The notes: generated by a model from the sequence alone, not told the origin. Shown: positions 1 through 11,904, counted from the stretch's first letter. The stretch is 64,000 nucleotides of DNA from Berberis thunbergii (GCA_003290165.1 QNQO01000223.1:310001-374000), one strand, 5' to 3'. Numbers and translations: made by a program.

Positions 1-1490
1 AACTACTGTATCATCATTGAATATGGTTTTGAGAACCAAACAGTGAATCTGAATCCCAGCCTCCAGGGCTGCTAAGTTTGCACAAGCACGAAGAACACTG
101 GAGTATGTAACTTGTGTTGGTTGTACTTGGGCATCAAGCATCTTAGAAAAGAGTCTCAACGCCTCTTCCCCATCACCTAACTGCACATACCCAACAATCA
201 TTGTATTCCATGTCACATCATTTATATTTGGGGACTCCAAAATAATCTTATCGAATCCTCTATCCTTCCACATTTAGCATAGACATCAATGAGAGCATTG
301 GTAACAAATACATTAGAATCAAGTCCATGTTTTACAACATGGCAATGGGTTTGCTCACCTAGTTCTATACCTTCCATGGTCGCACAAGCTTGTAGAACAC
401 TAGCAAATGTAAACTGATTTGGGACCACGCAAGCTTGTTTCATCTGAAAATATAGTTGCACAGCCTCCTTGCTCCTATCACTTTGAGCGCAACGTGCAAT
501 CATGAAACTCCAAAGAATAACATCATTTTTGGGCATTCCCTTAAAAACCGCCAGGGCAGCATCAACATCTCCAAACTTGGTATACAAATCAAGAAGAGCA
601 CCAACAACATAAAGGTCTGACTCATACCGAGTTTTTAGAGCACACCCATGAATACTCTTCCCCAAGTTCAAATCCCCCAAGCCAATGCAGGCCTTAAGCG
701 AACTAGCAAAAGTAAAATTGTTTGGCTTAAACCCAATCTCCCTCATCTTAGCGTATTGTTCCAAAGCCTCCTCAAAGCAATCATTCTCGGCATAGCAAGC
801 CATCATTCCTGTCCAAGAAACCAAATCCTTCTCAAGAATCCCATCGAACACTTCTCTTGCATCATTAACAAATCCACAAACAGAATACGCATCAACAAGT
901 GCCGTCCCAACAAACGCATTGGAATCATGACCAAGCTTATAAATGCAGGTATGAATGCGCCAACAAAGTTCCGCGTGCTCCATGTTCACAAATAACTTAA
1001 GAAAAGTCGTGAACACAAACGGATTGAGCTCGTGTCCTTCTCTATGAAGCCTAACAAACAACCCCATGGCTTTCAAAAACTCAAACATTTGTATGTATCC
1101 CTGAATCAATGTAACAAATGAAACAGTATTTCTGCCCGGCATTTCATCAAATACTTTCTGTGCATCAGGCATTAATTCCAATTTCACATACAAGTTAAGA
1201 AGAATGTTCCATGAAAACAAATCGAAGCAACCACCCCTCTTCATTGCATCACAGTGGACACTCTTTCCTTTGGAAATATCATAATTTGCAGTACAATTCT
1301 GTAAGAGCCGACCGTAGGCGTGTGCACTGAACTCTGGATAAATGGGGCTTTCGTAATTTTCGGGTTCTTTGGCGAGTTCGGCCGATTGGGATGAAAACGT
1401 ACATTGAGATAAGTGGATTGAAGAAATGGGTTTTCTTAAAAAGGTGGTGTTCATCCACGGGGTTGTTTTACATCGCCACAATCGGATCAT
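1..1490 (-). CDS. PPR protein (PLS class), predicted mitochondrial; 3' end cut by window edge, one frameshift
   Basis: Pentatricopeptide repeat proteins bind organelle RNA and act in RNA editing, splicing or stability. The protein starts at 1490 with a basic, Ser-rich leader ([10 protein letters not shown]...) that suits mitochondrial import. It then runs through repeated 31-36-residue units with PLS-type signatures such as [36 protein letters not shown] and [16 protein letters not shown]. The order resembles the Arabidopsis At5g13230 type (from memory, not searched). The main frame ends at 222. The next PPR units ([20 protein letters not shown], then [17 protein letters not shown]) continue in another frame from about 240 to position 1. 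A single base change in the TTTT run near 240 explains this. The E/DYW end would lie outside the window. Either the gene is a young pseudogene or the assembly has a homopolymer error. Confidence 0.85.
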
Positions 1491-2029
1491 AAGTTCTCAG
1501 TGTTTGTGAACAAAATGAAAAAAAAAAAAAACTGGGAAAAAAAGCTTATAAGATGTGAATTTTACGGTTTCTAAGTTTAGTAGAGTTTTCTGCAGTATGA
1601 ACAGAGTTACACTCGAAGAAGAAGAAGAAGCAGCAGCTTTAAGAGAGGATGGATGCTTGTTCAAATTTGCCGGGAAATTCATGAAGCCGTCGATATGGGC
1701 TTTAACTACGACAGCTGCAACTTGGGCGGGTTTGAACCCGTCTAACCCATGCCCATTCCAAGATTTGTGTTGAATGGGCAAAGCGGCAATGCCTATGTGG
1801 AGTTTGGGTTGATCCATAACATTAAGTAGAGTTGGGCACAGTGCGGGACGGGATGAGATTTTAATTTTTTTATGCATCCAAAAATCATTTTTTGTGAGTT
1901 TGACCTGCAAAACCACTGATAGACTGACAATGACCACTTTTTAGTGGTCGAAGGCAATCCGATGCTTAAGTCAGTAACTCTGTTGGAAGAAGTACATATG
2001 AACAAAACTCAGTTAAAGTTGCATATATT
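1491..2029. other. PPR upstream region, no gene recognised
   Basis: This is the presumed promoter and 5' UTR side of the PPR gene. It contains an A-rich run near 1515-1530 and a short GAA/GCA microsatellite near 1618-1640. Open frames here have no recognisable domain and are biased by these simple repeats. No convincing TATA box was identified. Confidence 0.5.
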
Positions 2030-2430
2030 TGTCGAATGTTTCCTTTACCTTTTTATAATGGTCGTATGTAACTCTGTGTGTGACTTAAGCATGTGAGACG
2101 CAATGGAATGAGATGTTTCTATTATAGTCTTCTCCTTAATGAAGATGCGTTCATGGAGGCGTATGTCCCTCAATGACTCTTTTCTTGGTGCAACATTCTT
2201 CTTCTTTATGGGAGAACGTGTATCAGGCCAAGATTTGGGCTTTGATTCATCTGGGCTTGGATTCGGATCCTGTTTATACTTCCTTGGATGTGGGCCTAGT
2301 CTAGGCCTTTATAATTGGTCTCAATCCTTCAGGCTTTATGAGCTGGCCCAATGGATCGGGCGTTGTATTCTCGTGATGAGACTTTATGCTACGTGTACGG
2401 CCGTGATGATCGGTCATTTTTTATGTATCA
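2030..2430 (-). repeat. Left (3') LTR of the Tat-like element
   Basis: It starts TGTCGAATG and ends near GTATCA on the plus strand. It aligns over its length to 8003-8415. Shared blocks include GTGACTTAAGCATGTG, CTCCTTAATG, GGCTTTATGAGCTGG and GTGATGAGACTTTATGC. Many substitutions and small indels separate the two copies, so the insertion is old. Confidence 0.75.
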
Positions 2431-2552
2431 TTAGCTACTCCCCCTTAATTAGTGGGTATGTTTGCATATCCACTAACTGTGTGGTGATTGGTATTTCGAT
2501 TGTGTTTTTGCAATAAACTTGATGCCTAATAACTTTTAATTTTCAGACCATT

Positions 2553-5052
2553 TTGGTTACTTCATTGTCTGTTCGTTTTCACGCATATTTCAATGCGCCA
2601 TTATATCCCGTATGTCGCTCCGTGAGCGGTCTTTTCATTTCTCAGTTGCTTAAAAGGCACGATGGCTACTCTCCTTTTTTTACGCCATCTTTATTGTTAT
2701 TTCATTTCTTTTACCGTCTCTTTTTTTCCTCATTTGTTCTTCCCTATTTGCGATGTCTGCTGGCGACATGTTGGTGGGTGATCAGCTTTTCACTTGTGTC
2801 CGTTCAAACTATTCTTTGACTGGGGATCTTGAAATCATTCTTCCTCGCAAAACTGGCAGTCCTTGTTGCCCGAGGAAATGATAAATCGCCTTTTTATCCT
2901 CGCATGTTCTATGCCAATTTTCGGTTCTCTGTTTCGGAGTTGTTCTGGTCGTATCTAGACTTATTGGGTATTCCTCTTGTTCAAATGGGGCTGAATGGCT
3001 GGAGGGTTATGGTTGCCACGTATGCTAGGGCTATTCTTTCTGGTATCTTTTTAACCCCTCGAATCTTGCATTCCACTGGGGATTCAGCGTGAGGCCCAAT
3101 CATACCTGTTTTATGTATTCTTCTGCACATTTCAGTAATCTTAACGACGACATCAAGGGTTGGTCGCGGGATTGGTTTTATGTGTATGTTGGTTCTGGCC
3201 ACTTCAATTTGTGCGGTCTTCCAATAGTAAGGTATTTTCAAGTTCCTCTTAAACATCAAAATTTGAAACTGACTGCTAAGGAGCAGATTATCAGTGAGGC
3301 CTTTTAGAGCTTTCGGTGGTCCCATTGGAGTCCTATCTTATTGATGATATGGTGAGGCACAATGGTTTATACATCATGAATGGGATCGAAATGGCTTTGT
3401 TGATCGAGAGGCAGGTTGCGGAGATCGCTACCTGTGTTGTTGCCGATGAAGCGGTCAATATCGAAAAATGAACCCTGATGTTACGGATCTCAATGCTCGA
3501 TCTATCTGCATTGCTACTAGTCCCTCTAGAAAGAGGAAGGTAGTGAGACATGTTAGTCCATCGAAGTGGTTGTTTCCGTCTTCCAATCGTGTACCGAAGA
3601 AAAAATGACTTGTTGATTCTATATGTTGCACGACTCTTTATTCGGATTTTGTGGTTAGAGATCCTTCGAAGGAGGATCGCTGCTCTCTGCAGGAGGCGGA
3701 TGAGATGAAACTGGTGCTGGAGGGGAGTGAGAAGGATATTGTTTGTCCCTTAGACTATGGTGAAAAGAAGCTTCTCTCTGCTTATGGAGGCCTTGACATT
3801 GTCGAGTGTTCCAATGAGGATCCTCGGTCCTTAGATGATAAGATGCTCCAGTTGGTTGTTGTTCAGTCTGAAGAACTTGGCAGTCGAGGTTTGGCCCCTG
3901 AGTTATAGTCTCGTCCTCGTCCTTCCCTTCTTGCTGATGGAGATATGGAGGTTCCTTCTTCCGCAGCTTATTTGCGTTCGTTTGCTATTGCCCATTCCGT
4001 TTTCGCTGAACAACGAGAGGGTGATGGAGGTTCTCCTATTGTTTCTTCATCTTTCCCGGTCGTGGGTGGTGGTGGTTCCTCCATACTACTTAATCCTCGT
4101 GTTCTTCATTTCGGGTCAGTTGGAAGGAACCTTATTCTGAGGAGATCCAGGTTAAATCGGATGGGAAGTTTTGTTGGTTTGCTTGTCTTGTGCTGGACGG
4201 TGCATGCAAGTTGATAAATGAATGGCACAGGCGGTCGGTGGAAGGGCCCTTGATGTCTGTGTTGAATCTAAGCCTTCATCTTGAGGATGGTGTTAGGCTT
4301 GTATGGAGGGGATGACTCATCTTGCCTATGCAAGAGTGATGGGCTTGAGTCATCAGGTCAATCACAGTTTCGTGGTTTTTTTGGAGAGGAAGCTTTCTGT
4401 GCCGCTGTTGGTGTTATCCCATGTTCTTTACCAGTATGAAGCGTTAAAAGCTCGATGCTCTGAATGAATCAAGGCCACTGAGGTTGCTTGGGCATCGTTG
4501 GCTGAGGTGGAGGGTGCACGTGATTGATCTGTGATCGCACTCGAATATCTGAAAGCTGACCTAAAGGGCATCCTCACCCATTTGCTCGACATGGAGAAAG
4601 AACTTTCTTCTAAGAGAGCGTCTCATGATGAAGCCGCACAGGCCATAATAGAGCATTCTAACAATTGCGATATTGCTGAGAAATGGGTGGAGCAATTGCT
4701 GTCTTCGATTAGTGAGGTCAAAACTGATTCCTATTGTCGAGGGCCAACTTATTGCTGCAAGAAGTAAGCTTGCTTTTGTTAAGGATAGACTCTGTGTCAT
4801 GGAGGTGGCAGACTGGCAACACGTTGTTGATGGTCGGACTGAACTTTTGGACTATATTAAGGGTCATGGTGTTAGTTTGTCCAGTATCATCATCTGGTTT
4901 ATGAGACTTTCAAGGACGTGGAAGGTGTCGCTGAAGATCCTCCGGGTGTCCTAATGGTTGAAGAACCGCTTCCTCCTCCTGAAGGGAGAATTCCTGTTGG
5001 CGATCCGGCTCCTGCAGGTGGTGTTGAGGACGTTATAGATATTTCCCCTTAG
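2553..5052 (+). pseudogene. Antisense ORF of the Tat-like element, broken; gypsy-type transposon protein
   Basis: Pieces of one protein appear in successive plus-strand frames separated by stops and frameshifts. The 2829-3092 piece (FYPRMFYANF, then LLGIPLVQMGLNGWRVMVA) resembles the 'putative gypsy type transposon' domain family (Pfam Transposase_28, from memory). The 3089-3307 piece has DWFYVYVGSGHFNLCG and RYFQVPLKHQNL. The 4531-4767 piece (LLDMEKELSSKRASHDEAAQ) looks like coiled coil. Proteins of this plan are usually annotated as uncharacterised plant transposon proteins, and their function is unknown. The reading direction is opposite to gag of the same element. Confidence 0.5.
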
Positions 5053-5394
5053 TCTTCCACTGCTATTGATAAATGTAATCGAATAGATTTTGAATGATAG
5101 AAATCAGCTTCTTTATTTTCCCTTGTATCGACTTTGTTCGTCTATCTTTGTCTTGATAATTTGTATTTGATGTTCCATAGATATGTTTGTAGCAATTTTT
5201 TGGTGCTTTGAATTTCGCCATGTTTTAGTACGCATGTCTTGATTTTGTGTTTGTTGTCTCTGAATTTTTGTGGAAAGCCGTTTTGTTCGCTTTTCTACTT
5301 TGTTGAATTGTTCGTTCGATATCGTCATGACACGAAGTTGTTTTTGCTCCATTGATTCGTTCGCTCGAATTTTTTTGTTTGTGTGATGCTCCAG

Positions 5395-6135
5395 TCATCT
5401 TTGAGTTATTTTACCTATTAACTTTCACTTCGTCAACTCGACGTCTCGGTTGATCCGAAGTTTAAGTTTTTGGTTTTACTCGGGTGCCAATATTTGCTTT
5501 GTTTTGTGTGACATTCTAGTCGACTTGTAGTAATTTTATTTAGTAGACTCGTTCATCCAACTTTTACTTCACTAACTCGACACCTCGGTCGATTTGAAGT
5601 TTCCGTTTTAGTTTGACTCGGGTGTCCAACATTTGCTTCGTTTTGTGCGACATTTTTATTTAGTCGACTCGCTCGTCCAACTTTTACTTTGCTAACTCGA
5701 CACCTGGTCGATTCAAAGTTTTTGTTTTAGTTTGACTCGGGTGTCCAACATTTGTTTTGTTTTGTGCCACATTCTAGTCGATTCGAAGTCATTTTATTTA
5801 GTTGTCTCATTCGTCCAACTTTTACTCGCTAACTCAATACCTCTGTCGATTCGAAGTTTCTGTTTTAGTTTGACTCGGGTATCCAACATTTGCTTCGTTT
5901 TGTGCGACATTCTAGTCGACTCAAAGTTATTTTATTTAGTTGACTTGTTCATCAAACTTTTACTTCGCTAACTCGACACCTCGGTCAATTTGAAGTTTCT
6001 GTTTTAGCTTGACTTGGTGTCCAACTTTTGTTTTGTTTTGTTTTGTTTGTTTTGTTTTGTTTTGTGAGACATTCTAGTCGACTCGAAGTCTTTTTATTTA
6101 GTCGACTCGTTCGTCCAACTTTTACTTCTTTGGTT
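5395..6135. repeat. Tandem repeat, unit about 140 bp, about six copies
   Basis: Units share CGTCCAACTTTTACT, CTAACTCGACACCTCGGTCG, TTTAGTTTGACTCGGGTGTC and CATTCTAGTCGACTCGAAGT. Copies of the CCAACTTTTACT block lie near 5415 (diverged), 5555, 5675, 5812, 5950 and 6112. That gives spacings of about 140, 120, 138, 138 and 162 bp. The last spacing is lengthened by a TTTTG microsatellite at about 6025-6065. It lies between gag and the antisense ORF, where Tat-type elements often carry tandem repeats. Confidence 0.85.
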
Positions 6136-6649
6136 AATCAGACTAGAAGTTCATTGTGAATATCTGACTTGCGTCCTGATTCCTTTTAAGCTTCTTGCGC
6201 CAATTATTTTTCATAGTTGTGCTATGAAACTGTTTTGTTTTTGTGAGATGTCGATTCCGAAAATGAAACTTTATTGATTCTTCGACCATTTTAGCAGTCG
6301 TTCCCTTGGAATGGCTCCATTACATTGTAAAGTGTTTATTATTTTATTCCTATGTAGCTAGTGTCTTCGTGCCTTTGCTACTTCTTATAATTTACGACCT
6401 CATTAGCTTGGGTCATTATCGCTTTCCATTTGGCATTGCTTGTTAAGGCCTGATGGAGTTTGTTAGTTCCTTTGTAAGTGATTTTGGTCAAATATGTCTC
6501 TGCTGCTAAAATCTTTGAAACGTTGATCTTTTGTCGTCAATATAGGTCTGCTCGGGTGGGAGGTGATTCCTTCCTAGAGTCGATGCAGTGTAGAGCATAT
6601 ATCAATTCCCTTTTTGATCCTGTGGCTATTGTGTCCGTATTTTCTTTGC

Positions 6650-7500
6650 CTTTGAACTATTTGTTTGATATGCCAACAAATTTGTCCAGTCGTCCCCTCT
6701 AGATCCAATGCTCAATTTCTTATTTTAACTTGTAGCAGTACTCGGTATCATGTCTGTGATCCTTGTGGAATGAACAATATTTGTTCTTGTCTCGTCCCTT
6801 TAGGTCTCCTTTCATCCTGGTTGGCCAGTTGTCGTTCTCTCGGTTTGATATGCACTTTAAGATATCGGTCCGACTTGCTTTTAGGGTTATGTATGGTTTA
6901 TACTCTTTTCTCATTACACTAGTTATTTGCTCATGATTGGGTTGTGCCGATTGCGATTTCTTGGATTCCTGCTGGTTGGGCTATGTTTGTTCATCATTTC
7001 AATGTTTTTTTAAATGATTGTTGTCCTCCCGTGATCAGTTATTTCGTCTTCTTTCACTTTTCTTTCTCGCTTTCTTGAATGGTCCTCCCTCTTCTGGTCA
7101 TTCTTTCTCCTCACAACTTTCATTTCTTCGAGCGAGATATGTTTCTGTGCTATTTTTAGCAGGACCGCCATGCCTTTGGAGGTTCCAAGTTGAGGGCTTC
7201 AAAGAAAGTGTCTCTCTTTAATTCGACAATGAAAGTTGCAGCGGCCGTGGCGTTGCTGCATCCATCAACCATTGTTAGCTCGTTGGTGAAGTGAGTAACA
7301 TATTCTCATCGTATTGTTTCTTCTGGCTTTTGTTGGATGTGCAGAAGGTAGTGGGGTAATTTTCTCATCCGTTGACTCTAGATGAATCTGGTGATGAAAG
7401 CAGTGGCTAAAGCCTGAAAAAAATCTATTGACCTCGGTGGCAGGCTCTTGAACTAGTTCATTGATGTGGAAGAGAGGCTGGTTGGGAACGTTCTGCACAA
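6650..7500 (-). pseudogene. gag remnant of the Tat-like element (capsid and zinc knuckle)
   Basis: Reading the minus strand from 7500 to 6650, fragments of a Ty3-gypsy gag appear across several frames. They include MVDGCSNATAAATFIVELKR, then a FFEALNLEPPK block, then IAQKHISLEEMKVVRRKN, and last YCSFHKDHRHDTEYC, a CCHC-like knuckle of the form typical for Tat/Ogre elements. The capsid would package element RNA. Stops and frameshifts lie between the blocks, so no full protein can be made. The protease and pol region that should follow is missing, and the tandem repeat begins about 500 bp further on. Confidence 0.75.
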
Positions 7501-8002
7501 GATTGACTCTGTAGTTTCTTTTAGAGCCATTATGACGTGGAAATGTCTTAGGTGATCAGTCGGGTCAGTGATACCATTTTACACTTCGAACTTTGGCGGA
7601 ATGAATTTCTTCGACATTTCCATTATGTCGTGGAAATTTCTTCGGCGTAATGAGTTTGTCAGAGAATGGTGATCTCGATCGTAAACATGATCTCATCAAC
7701 CGTTCCGCCACATTGTGGAGTTTTTGTCTTGGTTGAGTTTGCAGCTCTCGACATTTCCCTATTGGGGTTCTGCTAAGGCTTCGTCTCTTCCTTGCATGAG
7801 TTTGGATAATGGAGTTTTGTTGAGACGGTGATGAAGTAGGGTCAGTTGGCTGAATGCGTTTCTGGGTGATTAACGTATTTCATCTAGGCCACGAGCAAGT
7901 CTACCTGAGGGTTCGTGGCTGCGCCGAAGGCTGTCTGAGTTTTATCACGTGTGTTTGTTTTAGAAAAGGAAACTTGTTGTTTGCCACGAGCAAGTTTACC
8001 TT

Positions 8003-8415
8003 TGTCGAATTTTCCCTTTACCTTTTACAATGGTCGTAGTTAACTTTCCGCGTGACTTAAGCATGTGTGGCGCAACACAAGAGTTTTTTTAACAATCGTC
8101 TCCTTAATGGAAATGCGTTCGTGGAGGTGTAGGTCCCTCCACGGCTCTTTCTTGTGTAACATTATTCTTCTGTATGAGAGAATGTATATCGGGCCTGGAT
8201 TTGAGATTTGATTCGTCTGGGCCTGGATTCAGATTTTGTTTATACCTCCTTGGTGGGCCTAGTATGGGCCTCTATAATTGACCTCAATCCTTTAGGGCTT
8301 TATGAGCTGGGCTAATGAATCGGGCGCTGTATTATCGTGATGAGACTTTATGCCACGTGTACAACTGTGATGATCGGTTTTTTTTTTTTTTTTTTTTTTA
8401 TTATATATTTCATCA
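8003..8415 (-). repeat. Right (5') LTR of the Tat-like element
   Basis: This is the partner of the left LTR. It carries a 20+ base poly-T tract near 8378-8399 that is absent from the other copy. No clear primer-binding site is seen in the bases left of 8003. Confidence 0.7.
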
Positions 8416-8984
8416 TTTTTGAAGGGTCATTTGCATATTGCCCCCTATAATTAATGGTTTTTTAAGGTTTATCCCCAATAACAAATCACATTTCCCCCAA
8501 GACAACCGTCAACGTGCCTTGACTGTCTGTTTTCAAAGTAGATTATCAAAATACCCTTGAGAAATCAAAAGCTGAGATTGAATCTTTTGTATCTCAAACA
8601 TCTCATCTCGAGGAAAATCCTAAGACCCAATTGAAATCATAATCGTATCTCGGGAAAAATCCAAGAGTTGATTTTTAAAAAAAATGCATCTTAAATAGCT
8701 CATCTCGAGGAAAATCTAACTGTTCAAATTTAATTATGTGCATCTCGAGGTGAATCTAATGATCCACAAATACCATTGTCCTAAGACCACCTGAAATATC
8801 ATGGAGCAAGTGAGGGCCCACCTTGGGAGCGATGCAAGTCGGTTGGTAGGCTGGCTAGCACCCATTGTCTAAGACCACCCGAAATACTGGTATTTAAACA
8901 CCCACAAATACCATTTATTAAAATATTTGATGGCATATACCTAAATACTTATCTTGAGGAACGATGTCGAAATGGCCATAAACT
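8416..8984. other. Terminal fragment related to the Mutator-like element at 10231-13581
   Basis: From about 8424 (GGGTCATTTGCATATTGCCC) the text follows the same plan as the ends of the 3.35-kb Mutator-like element. That plan is a pyrimidine-rich CCCCC block, a CGTGCCTTGACTG block, AAAATACCCTT and then AAGCTGAGATT. No partner inverted repeat is present on the right, so this is half an element. Two short near-repeats with ACAAATACCATT lie at 8762 and 8899. No coding signal is seen. Confidence 0.4.
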
Positions 8985-10230
8985 TTGCACATTTTTTCTA
9001 ATGTTCGTACATAGTTTTCTTGAAAATTTCAGCTCATATGGAGCTCAAACGTATTAAAAATATATTTAACTTAATAGGGTCCTTAATTTACCATGAAATC
9101 TAAGGGGGTCATCCTGGTTTAGTAAAAATCATTTTTTGTCCCTATACTCCCTATGCCCTTTTTAAATAAAGGCATTATTTTAGGGTTAACTTGGGTCATA
9201 TCTTGGCCCAACCATCGGATGCCATTGCATTTGAAAATGCACGATGAGATATAAAGAAGGGGAAAACAACCTCAGCAGGGCTAATCGGGTACTAATTCAG
9301 CTGGTAGACTTGTGGTGGATAATATCACAAGTCAAGAATTCGAGTCTGCTAGCCGCATTTGGAGTAGAAGGGTTTAAGGGAAAAACCCTCGGTAGGACAA
9401 AATTAAGAATTGAGACGAAAAGGAAGTAAAGACTTAAAACTCAACAACAACAACGACGACAAGAAAGAAAACCCAAAGGGATCAAATAATGAACAATTAT
9501 AACAAAAAAGAAAGAAAAAAAGAAAGAGAGGGAGTAGTGGCTCTGTTATTGTGGACGAAAAGATCAGCTGGTTCCCACCACGCTTGCAACTGCTTCTTGT
9601 TTTCTCTCTATCTCAATTGACGCCTTGACCACCACTGACTCCCCACTTTTCTAGTCAACACTATTAATTTCTCCTCGGATTACGAATTTGTCTCAATGTT
9701 TTAAGATCTCATTGAGATATTTTTAAATAAAAAATTATGGACCTTTAATCTCATCAAGGGAAATATTGTCACATTATAAACCTTTCACAATCAATTGGAT
9801 TGACTAAGCCATTTTGAGTACGCCAGACTAAAATAGTTTTTAAAGTGGACCCACAATCAAAATTACCTTAATTTTTTTCCAACATTTCTTCTCAAAACCC
9901 CACACACCCAAATTGATAAATAAACCTATCTGAAATCCACAATCCTTTAAAAAAAATCTACCTTGAAAGAACCCAAAAAATGTCTATGCTCTCAACATTA
10001 CAGACTTAACTCTGATAAATGAAAACTATGTTTTCAAGAAGACCTAGAACAACTTTGTCACACTTGAAATTCTTGGTTGAACAATGTGGCGAAGTTTGTT
10101 GTTATGGTCAACTTTGTGGAGAGTTGGGTTTATTTATTTATTTTGGTGAAGTTGTATGTATATATAGTGGGGATTACTGCAATGTTCGATCAATTTGTAG
10201 AGATCTTGGAGTTTCTTTGATTTAAATAAA
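8985..10230. repeat. Segmental duplication block X, left copy, first part
   Basis: The sequence aligns to about 53450-54286, for example AAATCTAAGGGGGTCATCC, TTAGGGTTAACTTGGGTCAT and CAAGAAGACCTAGAACAAC. This copy carries about 460 extra bases at 9270-9735 relative to the right copy, including a tRNA-like SINE. No protein-coding gene is recognised in either copy. Confidence 0.8.
9270..9440 (+). mobile_element. tRNA-derived SINE-like sequence
   Basis: It has an A-box-like AATTCAGCTGGTAGACTTG and a B-box-like AATTCGAGTCTG about 40 bases later, followed by an A-rich tail with CAACAACAACAA. These are the two internal RNA polymerase III promoter blocks expected of a tRNA-derived SINE. It lies in a stretch missing from the paralogous segment at about 53718, consistent with insertion. 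No clear flanking duplication was found. Confidence 0.45.
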
Positions 10231-10434
10231 GGGTTAATTGCACAAATATATAGCGAATTCAACTTTCCTCTAATTAACATTCATATTGCACTTTCCCCCT
10301 TAGACTATCAGTCAGCATGTCTTGACTGCCAAATACCTCACGTGCCACCATTCTTCATATTTTGCATGACGAAAATGCCATTCACGTGCTTATCACGCCT
10401 GATGTGATAGCATGTCAATCCCAACCATTTGTTA

Positions 10435-10939
10435 TAGGGGTGGGCACGGGATGGGATGGGACGATATGGACCCATCCCGTTCATTCGGGATCGGGACGGA
10501 ATCAGACGGGATGAGATGAACACGTACTAAATAGTCCTCCAATAAAAATAACAAAAAAGTTTTATCTCATATTACTCGCACACCAATAATGTCAAATTTA
10601 TATACATATAACTTACATCATAAATAATAATAGATATTAAATAAATATTAAACTTTTTTGAAAGGCAAATAAATATTAAATTTCATTTAGACTTAATGAT
10701 TCAATTAATTTAGATTTCATATAGAATTTCATCTTACATTGATTTAATTTCAACACATCATAAACTTTCATTTAGAAAAGTATTTTGATTAAAATTAATA
10801 TTAATAATTATTAAATAAAAAAATTAGGGACGGAACAGGATTGAAAATCTTCATCCCGATCCCATCCCACTCTAGATCGGGACGAGACGGGATCGGGATG
10901 AGTTTGATCAATCCCAAAAGGACCAAAAAAAATCGGTTA
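10435..10939. mobile_element. hAT-like MITE remnant inside the Mutator-like element
   Basis: The left end TAGGGGTGGGCACGGG is typical of plant hAT MITEs and matches the end of the MITE at 29619. Sub-terminal GGGATCGGGACGG-type repeats at 10485-10520 recur in inverted form near 10850-10900. An 8-bp flank ATTTGTTA (10427-10434) has a 7/8 match GTTTGTTA at 10940-10947. The expected right TIR is not preserved. Confidence 0.45.
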
Positions 10940-11560
10940 GTTTGTTATCTAAACTAGGCACATGGACGGCTAGGAATTACTCCCTCCATTTTCATTCTCT
11001 CTATTCGTTTTTCCTCTCTTTTTGCGTTTTCACTCTATCTGGGTTTAGATTTAGGCGCAGAGGACATAGTGAGGGGTTGAAAGGAGCGCCACTGCCTTAT
11101 GAAGGAAGCAGTCTACATGTCACCACTTCCCCGCCGCTCACTCCGACTACCTCTGCTCATATCAATTTTGCCTCCGGCGAACCCCTCTCCATCTCTGACC
11201 AAACCCCCGCTATTCTTCTTTGTAATCCCTCCTCTCTTTCCAGCCCCTCCTCCTATAGAGCCACTACTCCACTCCCATCACAACCACCGGCAGCTTGTAC
11301 CACTTCGTCGATTGCTTCCACTCCTCCGCCTCCGCCGCAGCAGTGCCTGAAATATCACCACACCAACCGCCTAAGAGATCCAAGCTTCGATCTTCAGTTT
11401 CATCATCCTCATCATCTGTTTCACCTCCATCCATGAAACTCCCAATACCCCTTTGCCCAAATTGAGTGAATCGGGGGCTTGAGATCTCCATCATGCTCAA
11501 AATTCAGCTCAAATTGATGAACCCCATTGAATATTTCTGGGTTTTGTTAATGGAGGATGA
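10940..11560. other. GC-rich segment inside the Mutator-like element, possible captured gene fragment
   Basis: The base composition changes here to GC-rich with codon-like runs. On the minus strand (11264-11500) a frame reads ISSPRFTQFGQRGIGSFMDG and then an acidic stretch DDEDDETEDRSLDLL. The plus-strand frame is Pro/Ser-rich and low complexity. The minus-strand piece looks like part of a host gene picked up by a Pack-MULE, but I do not recognise the parent. Confidence 0.3.
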
Positions 11561-11904
11561 AAGGATAAGAGAGAGGGAGAGAGAATACCTGAGAGTAACT
11601 GGTGACTCGTCTGGAGGCTAGAAGACGAGACAGTTCGATGAGTTTGGACGGAGATGAAGAAAAAAAGCTTTTGGGGGAGATTTGGTTCGAATGGAGAATC
11701 GAGTGAAGGAAGAGAGAGATGTTGAAGTTGTCATTGAAGGCTGGTTTTATAGTTTGGTTTCACAAACCCATCCCTCCCTCGGGTTATTTTATGTTATATA
11801 CCCACCTGCAAATTTGTGAAGAGAGAAGTGAGGGGTGTGGGTTTTCCATGGGTCCAGAGGTTGGTCTCATTTTTTTGGGTTCTATTTACTCATTTTTACT
11901 TGTT

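Larger units (their letters stand above)
2030..8415 (-). mobile_element. Decayed Tat-lineage Ty3-gypsy element, non-autonomous, with antisense ORF
   Basis: Two direct repeats of about 400 bp (2030-2430 and 8003-8415) flank a 5.6-kb interior. The gag signals (6650-7500) read on the minus strand, so the 5' LTR is on the right. Following that strand one meets gag, then a ~140-bp tandem repeat, then a frame on the opposite strand, then a purine tract (CCCCC on the plus strand near 2441-2445) close to the left LTR. Reverse transcriptase, RNase H and integrase are absent. Extra antisense ORFs and tandem repeats near the 3' end are known from Tat-lineage plant elements. No clean target-site duplication could be fixed because a poly-T tract obscures the right end. 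Confidence 0.7.

Noticed and set aside
1497..2005. Two minus-strand frames upstream of the PPR gene
   Set aside because: They have no domain, are driven by A-rich and GAA repeats, and overlap each other. The PPR leader already gives a plausible start at 1490.
5395..6135. Regular ~140-bp repeats considered as a CRISPR array or satellite array
   Set aside because: Whole units are similar rather than short repeats with unique spacers, the host is a plant, and there are only about six copies inside a retroelement.
10942..11436. Plus-strand 164-codon Pro/Ser/Thr-rich frame in the Mutator-like element
   Set aside because: Low complexity with no domain. The minus-strand frame over the same bases looks more like real coding sequence.
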